A stretch of 64,000 bases of DNA from RUG14300 sp964561145 (GTDB taxonomy: Bacteria > Bacillota > Clostridia > Christensenellales > CAG-1252). The notes under the pieces are model-generated. The model was not told the origin of the DNA and did no database searches. It was given only the letters and a program-made list of their open reading frames with translations. A program made the translations under genes and the position numbers. The DNA lies in assembly GCA_964561145.1 (NCBI GenBank), contig CAZLNZ010000001.1:124001-188000 (forward strand). Reading direction: 5' to 3'. Shown here in pieces: positions 27,440 through 38,400 of the stretch (its first letter is position 1; each line of letters opens with the position of its first letter).

Positions 27440-27453
27440 TCTAGGTCTTTTTT
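27412..27453 (+). terminator. Terminator of the 54-residue gene
   Basis: AAAGACC (27412-27418, inside the coding end) pairs with GGTCTTT (27444-27450), with T residues to 27453. The loop is about 25 nt, with a possible inner ACC/GGT pair. Confidence 0.6.
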
Positions 27454-27476
27454 ATTAAGCTACATGGAGGTTAACA

Positions 27477-28286
27477 ATGGAGTTAAAGGAAATTAGTAAG
27501 ATTATTCGAGAGGATGTCTGTCGCTGTATCGGTTCATTAGGTAGCGGTCATATCGGAGGCAGTCTTTCCGTCGTGGATTTGCTAACGGTTTTGTATTTTA
27601 AGCAAATGAACGTTGATCCTAAGAATCCGCATATGGAGGGAAGGGATCGTTTGGTTATGTCTAAGGGGCACGCAGGTCCTGCCGTATATGCAACTCTTGC
27701 AAACAAAGGGTATTTTCCTAAAGAGGAGCTATTAACCCTAAATAAAAATGGCACCAATTTACCTAGCCACTGTGATATGAACAAGACCATAGGTGTCGAT
27801 ATGACTGCCGGTTCACTTGGACAAGGTTTTAGTTGTGCGGTCGGAATTGCCATTGCCGAAAGGATAAAAGGAAATAAATCAACGGTTTATGCCGTCATTG
27901 GAGACGGTGAGAGCCAAGAAGGTCAAATATGGGAAGCTGCGATGTATGCAGCACATGCAAAGCTTGACAACTTTATAGCTTTTACCGATAAGAACGGCTT
28001 GCAGCTTGATGACCGTGTCGATAATATTTGTTCATTGGCACCCTTAGCGGAAAAATGGGCAGCCTTTGGTTTTGACGTACAAGAGATTGACGGACATGAT
28101 TTGCTTGCAATCGACAATGCTATCAGCAATGCAAAACGAGTCAAGGGTAAGCCTCATATGATCATACTCGATACTGTAAAAGGAAAGGGTGTTTCCTTTG
28201 TGGAAGAAAAGGGTGTCGGTAGCCACAGTATGTCTTTACCTCAAGCCGATATGGAAAAGGCAATTGAAGAAATAAGGAGGAGCTAG
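27477..28286 (+). CDS. Transketolase, N-terminal subunit
   Basis: 269 residues that form the thiamine-diphosphate-binding half of transketolase (GHIGGSLSVVDLLTVLYF, SKGHAGPAVYATLA, GDGESQEGQIWEAAMYAAH, then the N in DKNGLQLD). With the C-terminal subunit 2 nt downstream it would move two-carbon units in the pentose phosphate pathway. Split transketolases are common in Clostridia and archaea. GGAGG lies 7 bases before the ATG. Confidence 0.93.
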   Translation: MELKEISKIIREDVCRCIGSLGSGHIGGSLSVVDLLTVLYFKQMNVDPKNPHMEGRDRLVMSKGHAGPAVYATLANKGYFPKEELLTLNKNGTNLPSHCDMNKTIGVDMTAGSLGQGFSCAVGIAIAERIKGNKSTVYAVIGDGESQEGQIWEAAMYAAHAKLDNFIAFTDKNGLQLDDRVDNICSLAPLAEKWAAFGFDVQEIDGHDLLAIDNAISNAKRVKGKPHMIILDTVKGKGVSFVEEKGVGSHSMSLPQADMEKAIEEIRRS

Positions 28287-28288
28287 TT

Positions 28289-29218
28289 ATGGCATTTCGT
28301 GATGTTTATGGTCAAGTGATGTCCGACTTGATGGAGAAGGATGAAAAAATAGTAGTATTGGATGCAGATCTTGCAAGATGTAACGGCACCGCCAAACTTC
28401 ATGAAAAATATCCCGATAGAGCTTTGGATATCGGTATCGCCGAGGCTAACATGGCATCTATGGCTGCAGGAATGGCAAGTGCAGGTTTAAAGCCTTGGAT
28501 TAGTTCCTTTGCACCTTTTGCGACACGTCGTATTGCAGATCAAATTGCAATTTCCATTGCTTACGCTAAGCAGAATGTAAAAATAATCGGAACCGATCCC
28601 GGGATTTCTGCAGAGCTTAATGGTGGTACGCACATGAGCCTTGAGGATGTAGGCATACTTCGCTCTATACCCACAACGGTTATATTTGAGCCTATTGATG
28701 AGGTTATGCTTGCAAAGGCAATACCCGTAATCAATGACTACAACGGTATGGTATATATAAGAATGTTCAGAAAGGATCAGCCTATTTATACTAAAGAGGA
28801 TTATCAATTTGACCTATTCAAGGCTGATATATTAGCAGAAGGAAAGGATGTAACAATATTTGCTACAGGCATAATGGTGGATACCGCAATGAAAGCAAGA
28901 GAAATACTCTTATCTAAGGGAATCGATGCCGAAGTTATCAACATTCATACCATCAAACCTATAGACGAGCAAACGGTGCTTGAAAGTATAAAGAAGACAC
29001 GTGCTGCAGTAGTTGCCGAAAATCATAATATCCACTGTGGTTTATACAGTGCAGTAACCGAAGTGATTTGTGCAAATGACCCCGTGCCCGTTACACCCGT
29101 TGCTATTCCCAATTGTTTCGGTGAAGTCGGCAAAATGCCATATTTGCGTGAAAAATTCCATCTTACGGTAGATGATATCGTTGAAGCTTGCCTTAAAAGT
29201 GTAGGAATGAAGAAATAA
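28289..29218 (+). CDS. Transketolase, C-terminal subunit
   Basis: 309 residues covering the pyrimidine-binding and C-terminal domains (DADLARCNGTAKLHEKYPDR, DIGIAEANMASMAAGMA with the catalytic Glu, SSFAPFATRRIADQI, a C-terminal IHTIKPIDEQTVLES). It pairs with the subunit encoded just upstream to make the active site. AGGAGG is inside the upstream gene end. A strong terminator follows. A split 1-deoxyxylulose-5-phosphate synthase is unlikely because of the order and motifs. Confidence 0.93.
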   Translation: MAFRDVYGQVMSDLMEKDEKIVVLDADLARCNGTAKLHEKYPDRALDIGIAEANMASMAAGMASAGLKPWISSFAPFATRRIADQIAISIAYAKQNVKIIGTDPGISAELNGGTHMSLEDVGILRSIPTTVIFEPIDEVMLAKAIPVINDYNGMVYIRMFRKDQPIYTKEDYQFDLFKADILAEGKDVTIFATGIMVDTAMKAREILLSKGIDAEVINIHTIKPIDEQTVLESIKKTRAAVVAENHNIHCGLYSAVTEVICANDPVPVTPVAIPNCFGEVGKMPYLREKFHLTVDDIVEACLKSVGMKK

Positions 29219-29237
29219 AAAATACAAACAACAAGAT

Positions 29238-29282
29238 GCTGTTATAGCTTGTCTCTTATGGAAAAGCTATAGCAGCTTTTTT
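29238..29282 (+). terminator. Terminator of the transketolase operon
   Basis: GCTGTTATAGCTT pairs with AAGCTATAGCAGC (one G-U), a 13-bp stem followed by six T. Confidence 0.93.
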
Positions 29283-29312
29283 GTATATTGTCATTTTGAT
29301 ATACTTACCAAT

Positions 29313-29341
29313 GTAGGGCGGGCGGCTTGTCTCCCGCCGTA
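29313..29341 (+). repeat. GTAGGGCGGG dispersed element, copy 1
   Basis: GTAGGGCGGGCGGC followed by CTCCCGCCG. GGCGGG and CCCGCC can pair. Related pieces occur at 47549-47574 and 47929-47958. Confidence 0.6.
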
Positions 29342-29414
29342 TCCTTATTCTGTACCATTATTTCCAAGGTAAAATCATATATCTTCTTAAGATTATACCT
29401 GTATTTTATTTAAA

Positions 29415-29494
29415 ATGTCATACTGAGCGGAAGGCGAAAGCCCGGAGTCGAACCCCGAAGGGGCGATGTGCAACATCGGTATCTCATCCGCATT
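29415..29494 (+). repeat. Three-hairpin dispersed repeat, copy 3
   Basis: Arms GGCGAAAGCC, CCCCGAAGGGG and CGATGTGCAACATCG. It is flanked by gene-free sequence (29283-29414 and 29495-29675) in which I see only the GTAGGGCGGG element. Confidence 0.85.
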
Positions 29495-29675
29495 AAAAAG
29501 CATCGATTGAGACTGTAGCCACGTTTCACGCACTGTACGTATAAAATCCGGAATCTTTATGAATTGACTTCGGGGATGTTTGTAACATCGGTACTTATCC
29601 TTGTTGATAGTATCCTTCTTTGTGCTCTATAAGGACTTTTGATATGGACAATACGTTAAAATTTTGAAAAAGGTA

Positions 29676-29704
29676 TTTACATCAATTTCGTTTTTCGATA
29701 AAAT
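29676..29704 (+). promoter_or_regulatory. Promoter of the AraC-type regulator gene
   Basis: TTTACA (29676-29681), 17-bp spacer, TAAAAT (29699-29704). Confidence 0.5.
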
Positions 29705-29755
29705 TATTATGATGAAGTTTTAATAAGCTCGAATTATGCACGGAGGTTGCTAATA

Positions 29756-30640
29756 TTGATAAGTATAGAAACACAGGATTTCAATAAGCTTCAAGAAAAC
29801 TGTTCTTTCAAAATTGCTCGAATCGGACAGGAATTTTGCAGTCCGCAAAAAAAGCCTGAGAAGATAAAAAGAGCATACTATTCCTTGCATTTTGTGCTAT
29901 TCGGTTCCGGAACCCTAAGAGATGGTGACAATATTTATAAGGTAAAGGCGAAAAGTGCATTTTTGTTGTACGGTGATAGGGAATATGAGTATTATCCCGA
30001 TCCCAAAAATCCTTGGACATATATATGGGTTGATTTATGGGGTGACAATTTGGATTCTATGTTTTCCAAGGTCGGCTTTGACAGAAATGATCCCGTAATC
30101 AGAATAAACAAAATGAATGAGTTCAATCCCATTCTAAGAGATATGTACGATGCTTTCTCCTATAATCTTTATGGCGAGATGGCATACTACGGGTACTTCT
30201 TCTTGGTTTTTGATAGGCTTATAGATAATAACAATATTCGTTCCGACCTAAGTAAGACAAAGATATTGAATAAAAAGCTTATAAGAAATATCCTAATCTA
30301 TATGAATAACAATTCAGCACTTAATCTTACTCCCAGAGAGATTTGTAACAAGTTTAATATTTCTTATGGCACCCTTATGGGTTTGTTTAGAAGCGAGGTT
30401 GGGATGTCTCCTATGGAGTACTTAATGAACTTCAGAATATCCTATGCTTGCGTATTGCTCAAATCGGAAGATCAACGCACGATAGGTGAAATTGCCGGTA
30501 TCGTAGGTTATACCGATCAGCTTTATTTTTCAAGAATCTTTAAAAAGATTAAAGGGATGACGCCTACAGAATATGCTAATAGCGATATTACGGCAGATCC
30601 TTACGAATGGCTAATAGTCAAGAATCTTGATTTTAGATAA
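29756..30640 (+). CDS. AraC-family regulator of the glycan locus
   Basis: About 294 residues: an N-terminal cupin-like sugar-sensing domain (about 25-150, FVLFGSGTLRDGDNIYKVKAKSAF in parts) and a C-terminal double helix-turn-helix (about 190-290, LTPREICNKFNISYGTLMGLF, then IGEIAGIVGYTDQLYFSRIFKKIKGMTPTEY in parts). I choose TTG 29756 as start because GGAGG (29742-29746) lies nine bases before it; TTG 29747 would touch that site. It lies 19 nt before a run of glycan-use genes in the same direction and probably activates them when the sugar is present. Confidence 0.88.
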   Translation: MISIETQDFNKLQENCSFKIARIGQEFCSPQKKPEKIKRAYYSLHFVLFGSGTLRDGDNIYKVKAKSAFLLYGDREYEYYPDPKNPWTYIWVDLWGDNLDSMFSKVGFDRNDPVIRINKMNEFNPILRDMYDAFSYNLYGEMAYYGYFFLVFDRLIDNNNIRSDLSKTKILNKKLIRNILIYMNNNSALNLTPREICNKFNISYGTLMGLFRSEVGMSPMEYLMNFRISYACVLLKSEDQRTIGEIAGIVGYTDQLYFSRIFKKIKGMTPTEYANSDITADPYEWLIVKNLDFR

Positions 30641-30659
30641 TTAATTAAGGAGTAATTAT

Positions 30660-32993
30660 ATGAAAGCAATAAAACTTGTGAGTTTAATTCTTCTTATTTC
30701 GATACTCTTAGTCGGGTGTTCCACGACCGAATACAACATTATTTTCGGTGATGACATCAAACTTGAGGAAGGAAAAGAATTGACGGACGGAACGGATCCA
30801 TTTGCCGAGAAGGGATTATATGAGGATCCCGAGGTAGAGATCGACGGTGTCAGGGAATCCGAATACGATTACCCGACAGGAAGTGGAAGGCATACCGTTT
30901 ATACGAGTGAAACCGAAACCACATATATTTCCATTTACAAAGGAGAGCGTGGTATTTACTTCCTCTTTGAATGTGACGATGATTGTCTATCCTGTCTAAA
31001 CGTCGAGGATATCAACCTTGTTACCGCACAGTCGGACTCTGTAGAGTTATATGTCGATACCTATGGTGCAGGCGGAACTCAAAGAGAGAACAACCAATAT
31101 GAATTCCGTGTAACTGCATCCGGACGTATTTATTCATATCTAACAGGCTTTGTTGCGCGTGTGTTTACATACGGTACTCTTAATGACCATAACGATACCG
31201 ACCAAGGCTTTAATGTAGAGGGCTATATATCCTATTCCGTACTAGGCGATGACGTTGATAAAAATACACCTACGTCATTTGCATTCGCACGCGTAACGAA
31301 AACCGGAAATATGGGCTTTGTTTGGCACGGAGACGTTGATCCGCAGGTTCCCAACAATTACCTTATTTTAAACGGTGATAATAAGTTCTACACGTTGGAA
31401 AGCTGTCCCACAAGCGGCGTTATTAACGGAAGTTTAATTGATGTTCACGGTGATCCTGTTGTAGGTGCAAAGGTTGCTGCCGAGGGCTATAAAACGGTTT
31501 ATACTGATAGCGAAGGAAATTATTCTTTAGATGTAACAAACTGTACGAGTGACATCAAGGTAAGCTTTTCCAAGAAAGAGTATATTGATAATTCGGTGAA
31601 CGTCAAGAAGGTTGACTTAAGAAACGCTAAGAATAATACGTTAGACATAGGTTCCTCACTGTTTTTGGCAGAAGCAGAAGCCGATTATGCTACAACGATA
31701 AAGGGTACAATAACGGAAAGAGATGGAACAACGCCTATAGCCAACGCTTTAGTAGAGGTTAACGGAGCGACTACCAGAACCGACTCTAATGGTAATTATT
31801 CCCTTGAAGCAAAGCTTTCAGGTTATAACGGTAAAGTTACCTTCTCTGCAGATAACCATTTATCCTATACTAAGAATTTGGGAATTTTAGACGTTAACAT
31901 TAACGGCACAACAGCACTCGGTTCTGCAAGCCTAGACGAAAGTGCGGGTAGTTCGATTGATTTTGGTAGAGCGAGCTCCGATTATGCAACTGCAAGATTG
32001 GTAAGAGGTGAGGATTCCTTTAAGATAGTGCTAAAGACCGAGTCACAAATGGATATTCTCCCGGGCTCCAACTTCGAAGTATTCATTGACACAAAGGACT
32101 CTTGTCCTATGAATAAGCGTGATGCAACAGACTATTTGTTTGTTTTCCAATATGCAGACGAGGGTGTTTACAGCTCCACTTGTTATGGCGGCGGATCTGT
32201 AAATACAAGAAACATTGCAACAAAATACGGTAGATTGAATGAATTGTATTATGTAGAGGTTGATATTCCCTATTCCGTAATCGGAGTAGAAAAGGATGAA
32301 ACCTTTGGCTTGTACTTTGGTATCAAGTGTAATTACGTTTGGACCGGTATGTACGACCACGGCGGCGATTATATCCCTGCCGAGGCAACAATAAACTATG
32401 TTCGTTTCGATGCAAATTCCAAGCTATTTGACGGATCCTGTAATACAGAGCCTGCCACAGATTTAACCTTTAAGCAAATAAACAGAATCGGAGACTATGG
32501 CGAAAAGGAAGCCGTCAAGTACGATGTAAGCTATGCAAGAGCCGATGGCTATGTAATGCTTAAGTTCGACCTTGTTGAAGGCTTGGCGATGACAGATCAA
32601 AAACACTCCATAAACATTTACTTCGATATGAGCTGTGACGGAGACAAGAGTTCAAGAGATCCCGATTGTTATCACTTAGTAATCTATCCAAGCAGAGCGG
32701 TTTCAGTCTATAACGGCTGGGATGGTGCGAAAGGACAGGAAAGCTCTACTAAATATTATGAAAGCGATAGCGATGCAGTATGGGCATACCTTTACGGTGA
32801 TACGATATATGTCAAGCTCGATACCGCAATATTTGGCGGAGAAAGCAATGCAAATATAGGCTTCGGACTTGGAATGTGGAATGATGTTGTCGGAAGCAAT
32901 TCGATTTTATCTATGAACGGTATTACCTGTAGCTTTGATAATCCCACACATTATTTTGTTGTGGATTCCGATGGCAATATCAGCATTAAATAG
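30660..32993 (+). CDS. CBM9-like and carboxypeptidase-regulatory-like domain lipoprotein
   Basis: 777 residues, lipobox LLVGC with lipid Cys at 20. A CBM9/DOMON-like beta domain (about 60-240, EIDGVRESEYDYPTG... SVELYVDTYGAGG) is followed by two carboxypeptidase-regulatory-like beta sandwiches (about 250-320, INGSLIDVHGDPVVGAKVAA; about 345-415, GTITERDGTTPIANALVEV). One or two more CBM9-like domains make up about 430-777. No catalytic motif seen. It probably binds polysaccharide at the cell surface for the GH43 and ABC partners. AAGGAG precedes the ATG. Confidence 0.8.
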   Translation: MKAIKLVSLILLISILLVGCSTTEYNIIFGDDIKLEEGKELTDGTDPFAEKGLYEDPEVEIDGVRESEYDYPTGSGRHTVYTSETETTYISIYKGERGIYFLFECDDDCLSCLNVEDINLVTAQSDSVELYVDTYGAGGTQRENNQYEFRVTASGRIYSYLTGFVARVFTYGTLNDHNDTDQGFNVEGYISYSVLGDDVDKNTPTSFAFARVTKTGNMGFVWHGDVDPQVPNNYLILNGDNKFYTLESCPTSGVINGSLIDVHGDPVVGAKVAAEGYKTVYTDSEGNYSLDVTNCTSDIKVSFSKKEYIDNSVNVKKVDLRNAKNNTLDIGSSLFLAEAEADYATTIKGTITERDGTTPIANALVEVNGATTRTDSNGNYSLEAKLSGYNGKVTFSADNHLSYTKNLGILDVNINGTTALGSASLDESAGSSIDFGRASSDYATARLVRGEDSFKIVLKTESQMDILPGSNFEVFIDTKDSCPMNKRDATDYLFVFQYADEGVYSSTCYGGGSVNTRNIATKYGRLNELYYVEVDIPYSVIGVEKDETFGLYFGIKCNYVWTGMYDHGGDYIPAEATINYVRFDANSKLFDGSCNTEPATDLTFKQINRIGDYGEKEAVKYDVSYARADGYVMLKFDLVEGLAMTDQKHSINIYFDMSCDGDKSSRDPDCYHLVIYPSRAVSVYNGWDGAKGQESSTKYYESDSDAVWAYLYGDTIYVKLDTAIFGGESNANIGFGLGMWNDVVGSNSILSMNGITCSFDNPTHYFVVDSDGNISIK

Positions 32994-33002
32994 GAGAATA
33001 TT

Positions 33003-35435
33003 ATGAAGAGAGTAATAAAAGCGATTTTAATTATAACAATATTCATTCTTATAGTGGGAGCGGTAGGCTGTTCCACGGTGGAGGATGTTGTTCTTAACAA
33101 CAATTCCGCACTTAAAACGCCACCCGAGGAAAGTGAAACCTATAAAAACTTCTTTGAGGATGACAGAATCGTCAACCAATGGGAGAACTACGGTATAGGT
33201 GATCCCTTCATCTACAGATTTGACGGCTATTATTATTTGATTTGCTCAACAAAAGCCGCCAATTACGGTGTAAAGGGTTGGAAGTCTACGGACCTTCTGA
33301 ACTGGGAACCTGTGGATAACGGAGTGAGCAAGAAGGGCTATATTGTTTCGGACGACGTCAAAGAGTCTTATGATGCCTGGGCAAGTGAGGTTTATTATCT
33401 TGACGGAGTATTCTATCTTGTAGAATCGAGCAACGGAAAAGGACACTATGTATTGGCAAGCACCTCTCCTGAAGGTCCCTTCGAGGTTATTTCCGACGGA
33501 AGAGTCGATAATAAGATCGACGGAAGCTTCTATATGGATATAAACGGAAAGATGGTATTATTCTCTGCCAACGGTACGGTTGACGCTGCGTATATGTCAG
33601 ATGATATGACCTCTGCAGATGACAAGGTCGCATTAACCAATTGTAACATGGCAGGTTGGACCGAGGGACCGGAAGTTATCACGAGAAATGGCGTCAGGTT
33701 CTATTTCTACACCGGTAACGGTGTTACTCAGAGAGCTTACCGTATCAACTATAGCTACGGTTCAGCCGAAAAATCTATTTTCGAGGATGATATTACAATA
33801 GGGCACAATGTTCTTATCAATACGGATGACGATTGGTACGGCTTAGGTCACGGCTGTGTTGTAATGGGACCCGATCTTGATAGCTACTATCTTGGTTTCC
33901 ATACCTCATACTCTGAGGGTAACAGCGGTGGTAGAAGATTCTCAATCGGCAGACTTCTCTTTAACGGAACCGATGTTTATATGCAACACACGGGTCTTTA
34001 CGATAACATCGTGCCGACTCTTGCGGATTATGCTGAATACGATTCTTCCAATCTAACCAAAGAAAACGGATATCTATTAAGTAGTGTTGCCCACGAGGAC
34101 GCATTTACTGTTGAATTTAACTACAAAGGCAAAGGCAAACTTGTTTTCTCTTATGTTGATAGTGACAATTACGGTTACGTAGTATTTGACGGAAGCAAGA
34201 TAGATATTCACGCCGTTGAAAAGGGTGTTGACAACTTAAGAGGAAGCGTCAATACCTATAGAACCTATGATACAAGTGTATTTCATGCAATAAAAATCGG
34301 ATATAAGGACGGCTTGATGGATGTAACCTTCGACTATCAAGAAATTGCAAATGACATCGAGGTTGGCAACTTTGTAGGCGGTAAAGCTGGCTATGCCGAT
34401 GGGCTTGACTATAAGGGTAGCTTAATATTCAATAATACTGCACACGGTGACAGCGATAAAGAGGCTGTAAAGATGGAAAACATTCCGTCAACAACCTACG
34501 ATTACGCTTTAAGCAATATCAGTGAAGGAAGCGGGATTCAAGAGACACGTCAAACCCGTGTTTCCGATATAACAGACGGATCATATGAAATGAACCTTGC
34601 AACAGTCGGTGACTACGCAACCTATTTGGTTAACGTAACCGAAAGCGGAACCTTTGGGCTTGATATGGTATTGGATTGCAAGCATTACGGAAAAACAATC
34701 GGTGTTCAGGTTGACGGAGGAACTGTAACCACATGGTCTATACCCGATTACAGTGCTTACGTCTACGACGGATATTTTAGAACAAAGGTTGCCGATCTCA
34801 ATCTGGATAGAGGAAATCACTATATTACTATTTGGAATGTTGAAGACAATTTTGCCTTCCAAATGATGTACTGTGAGAAGAATTACAGCGTGGCGGGCAC
34901 AGTTTACGAGCACGATCTTAAGACCTATCCCGAAAACGGTATCGGATATCCCACCTTCCTAGATTCAACAGACGATGGATTGAAAACCTCTAACATGGCA
35001 AGATATTTCTGCACATTCGGTAACGGAACCCTCGAGGATATCGAGATTAGCTGTGATATTACCTTGACCGGTGAAAACGGAACAGGTACACTGGGAATTG
35101 TTATTGCCGCCGATAACTGGGCATTCAATAACACCGATCTTGATAACTATAAATCTATACAAGGCGATTACTTCGCTCTTAACAACACAAAGGTAACCAT
35201 CGTAAAATCAGACTATCAATACTCGGATGAAACCTGTCGTGACATCTTTATGTTTGAGACGAGTAGAACGTATAATATCAAAGCGGTCAAATCGGGCAAG
35301 GTATTGACAATGTATGTTGACGGTGTAAAGGTTTTGGAAACCTTTGATCCAATGGGAAGAACTAGAGGCTATGCCGGACTATATTCCAACTTTATTGAAG
35401 GCGTATTCTCTAATGTTAAAATAAAAACTATATAA
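33003..35435 (+). CDS. GH43-type glycosidase lipoprotein
   Basis: 810 residues, lipobox AVGC with lipid Cys at 23. A five-bladed GH43-like propeller (about 55-340) shows the three acidic residues expected: Asp67 in GIGDPFIY (base), Asp173 in KIDGSFYMD (pKa modulator) and Glu221 in TEGPEV (acid). C-terminal beta domains follow (about 350-490 and 640-810, laminin-G or GH-associated type) with a CBM6-like part between (about 510-630). GH43 enzymes cut arabinan, xylan or galactan side chains; the substrate here is not fixed. It begins 9 nt after the CBM9-like gene. Confidence 0.83.
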   Translation: MKRVIKAILIITIFILIVGAVGCSTVEDVVLNNNSALKTPPEESETYKNFFEDDRIVNQWENYGIGDPFIYRFDGYYYLICSTKAANYGVKGWKSTDLLNWEPVDNGVSKKGYIVSDDVKESYDAWASEVYYLDGVFYLVESSNGKGHYVLASTSPEGPFEVISDGRVDNKIDGSFYMDINGKMVLFSANGTVDAAYMSDDMTSADDKVALTNCNMAGWTEGPEVITRNGVRFYFYTGNGVTQRAYRINYSYGSAEKSIFEDDITIGHNVLINTDDDWYGLGHGCVVMGPDLDSYYLGFHTSYSEGNSGGRRFSIGRLLFNGTDVYMQHTGLYDNIVPTLADYAEYDSSNLTKENGYLLSSVAHEDAFTVEFNYKGKGKLVFSYVDSDNYGYVVFDGSKIDIHAVEKGVDNLRGSVNTYRTYDTSVFHAIKIGYKDGLMDVTFDYQEIANDIEVGNFVGGKAGYADGLDYKGSLIFNNTAHGDSDKEAVKMENIPSTTYDYALSNISEGSGIQETRQTRVSDITDGSYEMNLATVGDYATYLVNVTESGTFGLDMVLDCKHYGKTIGVQVDGGTVTTWSIPDYSAYVYDGYFRTKVADLNLDRGNHYITIWNVEDNFAFQMMYCEKNYSVAGTVYEHDLKTYPENGIGYPTFLDSTDDGLKTSNMARYFCTFGNGTLEDIEISCDITLTGENGTGTLGIVIAADNWAFNNTDLDNYKSIQGDYFALNNTKVTIVKSDYQYSDETCRDIFMFETSRTYNIKAVKSGKVLTMYVDGVKVLETFDPMGRTRGYAGLYSNFIEGVFSNVKIKTI

Positions 35436-35453
35436 TAGGAAGGTGTAACAGCT

Positions 35454-38400
35454 ATGAAGAAAAACGGATTATTAGTAGTAATTGCCTGTTTGTTATTGAT
35501 CTTTGCACTTGTAGGATGTGCCGACGCTTTGTTAGATCAAAGAAATCAAGCCATCTCTCAAGTGGAAGCACTTTTACAAGGAGAGGAATATGCAAGTCTA
35601 GGGGAAAGCACTATTCAAGGTGTGATAGACAATGCTATATCTCAAATAAACCTTGCAGAAAGCGAAGAGGCTATTCAAAAGGCAGTATCCGATGCAATCG
35701 CGTCATTGGAGCAACTTGTCTTTGACGGAGTTAAAGCAAGTGCTAAGCAAACATTATCGGGTTATGTCGATCTTAGCAAGCTTAGTGCCGAGGCAAAAGC
35801 TCTTATAGAAGCTAAGATAAGCGATGCAGAGGCGGCAATCGACGCATGTGCTACCAAGGCAGAAGTCGAAGGGAAAGTTGCTGCGGTCAAAGCAGAGCTT
35901 GACATAATCGTAGCAAAGGAAGATGCAAGCAAAAAACTCGAGGCATATGACCTAACTAAATATAGCGATGAAAACAAAGCTCTTATCGAAGGAAAAATTT
36001 CTCAAGCAAAAGATGCAATTTCGAGCTTGACAAGTGTTACTGAAATCAACGCAAAGCTTGATGCGGTCAAGGCTGAAATCGATAATATTCCAACTCTTCT
36101 CAAGGAAACACAAAATGCAGCGATCGCTGATATCGAGGGCTATATAACAAGCAAAGATGAATATAGCGAAAAGGGACTTGCCGAGATCAATAGTATTATC
36201 AATGACGCAAAGGATAATATCAATAAAGCTAGCGATATTGCTTTAATCTCTAACATTGTCGAGGATGCAAAGTCAGATCTTGACAAGGTATTGAACAGCA
36301 GAGAGGAGAGAGAAGCCGAAGTTCTTGAATTGTACAATTCAATGGAGCCGGATTTCAATGACGCTTTTAAAAATGGTTTTGAAAACTATGTTCGTGTAGA
36401 CGGCACTGATATAATTATTGACACTCGTGACGATATAGATAGCACATGTTTACATTTTGGAAATCAAGAAGGCAATACGGCAACCGTATTCGATACATAT
36501 TTGACTGTCAATTATCGTTCACCATCAGGACCTGTTGTATCTATTCGTTTCCGTGCTTGGGATACATCCTCTTGCTTAATATTTGATATCAAAAAAGATT
36601 CTGTCGTATACTATGAGAGTGTATGGGATAATAATTTGGACGGTGATGATAAGACTGTTAAAACTGCAATCATTAAGGATTCAAACGGTATAAAGGATGG
36701 TGAAAAGGTTCACCTTCAAATAATCTGTTGGGGATATACAAAGAAGGTATTTATCAACGGAGAATGTGTATTCAGTATCGTTAAAGAAAGCTACTGTCAA
36801 GGAAGAATTTATATTCAAACATGGCAAGCAGGCGTAATCTTAAGCAATCCGAAGTATATCGAATATGCAACCGATGCAGAATTATATGAAATTTGGAAAG
36901 ATGAAATTGACAAAGAATGTATCAATAAAACCGAACAACAAATATTAAAAGAAGCAAAGGAAGCAGCTTGTGCTTCTGTTAAAGCAAGCCTTGAGGGTAT
37001 TGGCGATATATATAGTAACGAAAACCAAGAGGTTATTATAAAACTTGTTGAGGACGGAATAGTTGCAATAGAAGCCTGTACCTCTGTGGATAAAGTAAAT
37101 GAAACTTTAGCCGACGTTAAAGGGAAAATCGAAAAGGTTGCAACACTTGAGGATGAAAGAGCATTGGCTGAGGCAAAGATTGCCGCAAAAAACGAAATAA
37201 ACGGATATCTTAAAGACATCGAATTAAATTACAGTAAAGAAAACCAAGTTGCAATCGATAATATCCTTGCTGAAAGCGGTAATATAATCGATGGTTGTAA
37301 TGATATAACTGAATTAAATAATGAAGTTGATAAGCTTAAAACCCGCTTGAACGGCGTTCTAACCCTAAAACAAGAGGCGGATATTGAGTTGCTAAACAAT
37401 ATGGCAGCCGCAAAAAAGGAAATCAACGAATATTTGAGTGACGTTGCGTCCATATACAGCGAGGCTAATCAAGCAGTTATTGCAGAGATAATTTCTCAAG
37501 GTGAGTCAAGTATTTCCGGTTGTGAAAACAAGGATGCAATCGATGCAGCTGTGATACTAATAAAAGAAAAACTTGACGCAGTTCTAACTAAGGACGAGGA
37601 AGCCGCTCTTGCTAGAGTTAAAGAATTTAAGGAATCAATGACGTCGTTGGTTGGAGAGGTTGTTGAAAAACACACAAGGGTAGAGGGCACAGATATAATT
37701 ATCGATACGGTCAATCAGGATAGTACAATACTTTACTTTGGAAGTCCAAGAGAAAATACTGCTGCAGTATTCGATACTTATTTGACGGTAAATTATCGTT
37801 CTACACAATGGTCCTCTGTATCAATCCGTTTCCGTGCATGGGATGCTAATACTTGTTACATATTCGACATAAGAGATGGTTCTGTGGTATTTAAGAAGAA
37901 TCGAGATGGTGCGTCAATTGTAATTGTCAATGATTCAAACGGCATTAAACAGCAAGAAAAGATACATCTTCAAATAATCTGTTGTGGATGGACTAAGAAA
38001 GTTCTTATCAACGGAGAATGCGTGTTTAATATCGTTGAAAATGATTACAATGTAGGTAATATTTATATTGAGACTTGGCAAGCAGGCGTAGTTTTAAGCG
38101 AACCGACTTATATCGAATACGCAACCGATGCCGAATTGGAAGCAGTTTGGGGTACGGAGCTTGCAAAAGAGTGTATCAATAAAACCGAACAAGAAAAATT
38201 GAATGAAGCAAAAGCTGCGGCAAAGACAGAAATCTCTTCATATATTGAAAATCTTGACAATTACGGTGATGCAGGCAAAGCTGCCATCTCATCTATAATC
38301 GAGGCAGGTAATTCGACAATAGATAATTGCAGTTCAATAGAAGAAGTAAACACTGCTGTATCTAGTATAAAGACACAGCTTGACGGTGTTGACACCAAAG

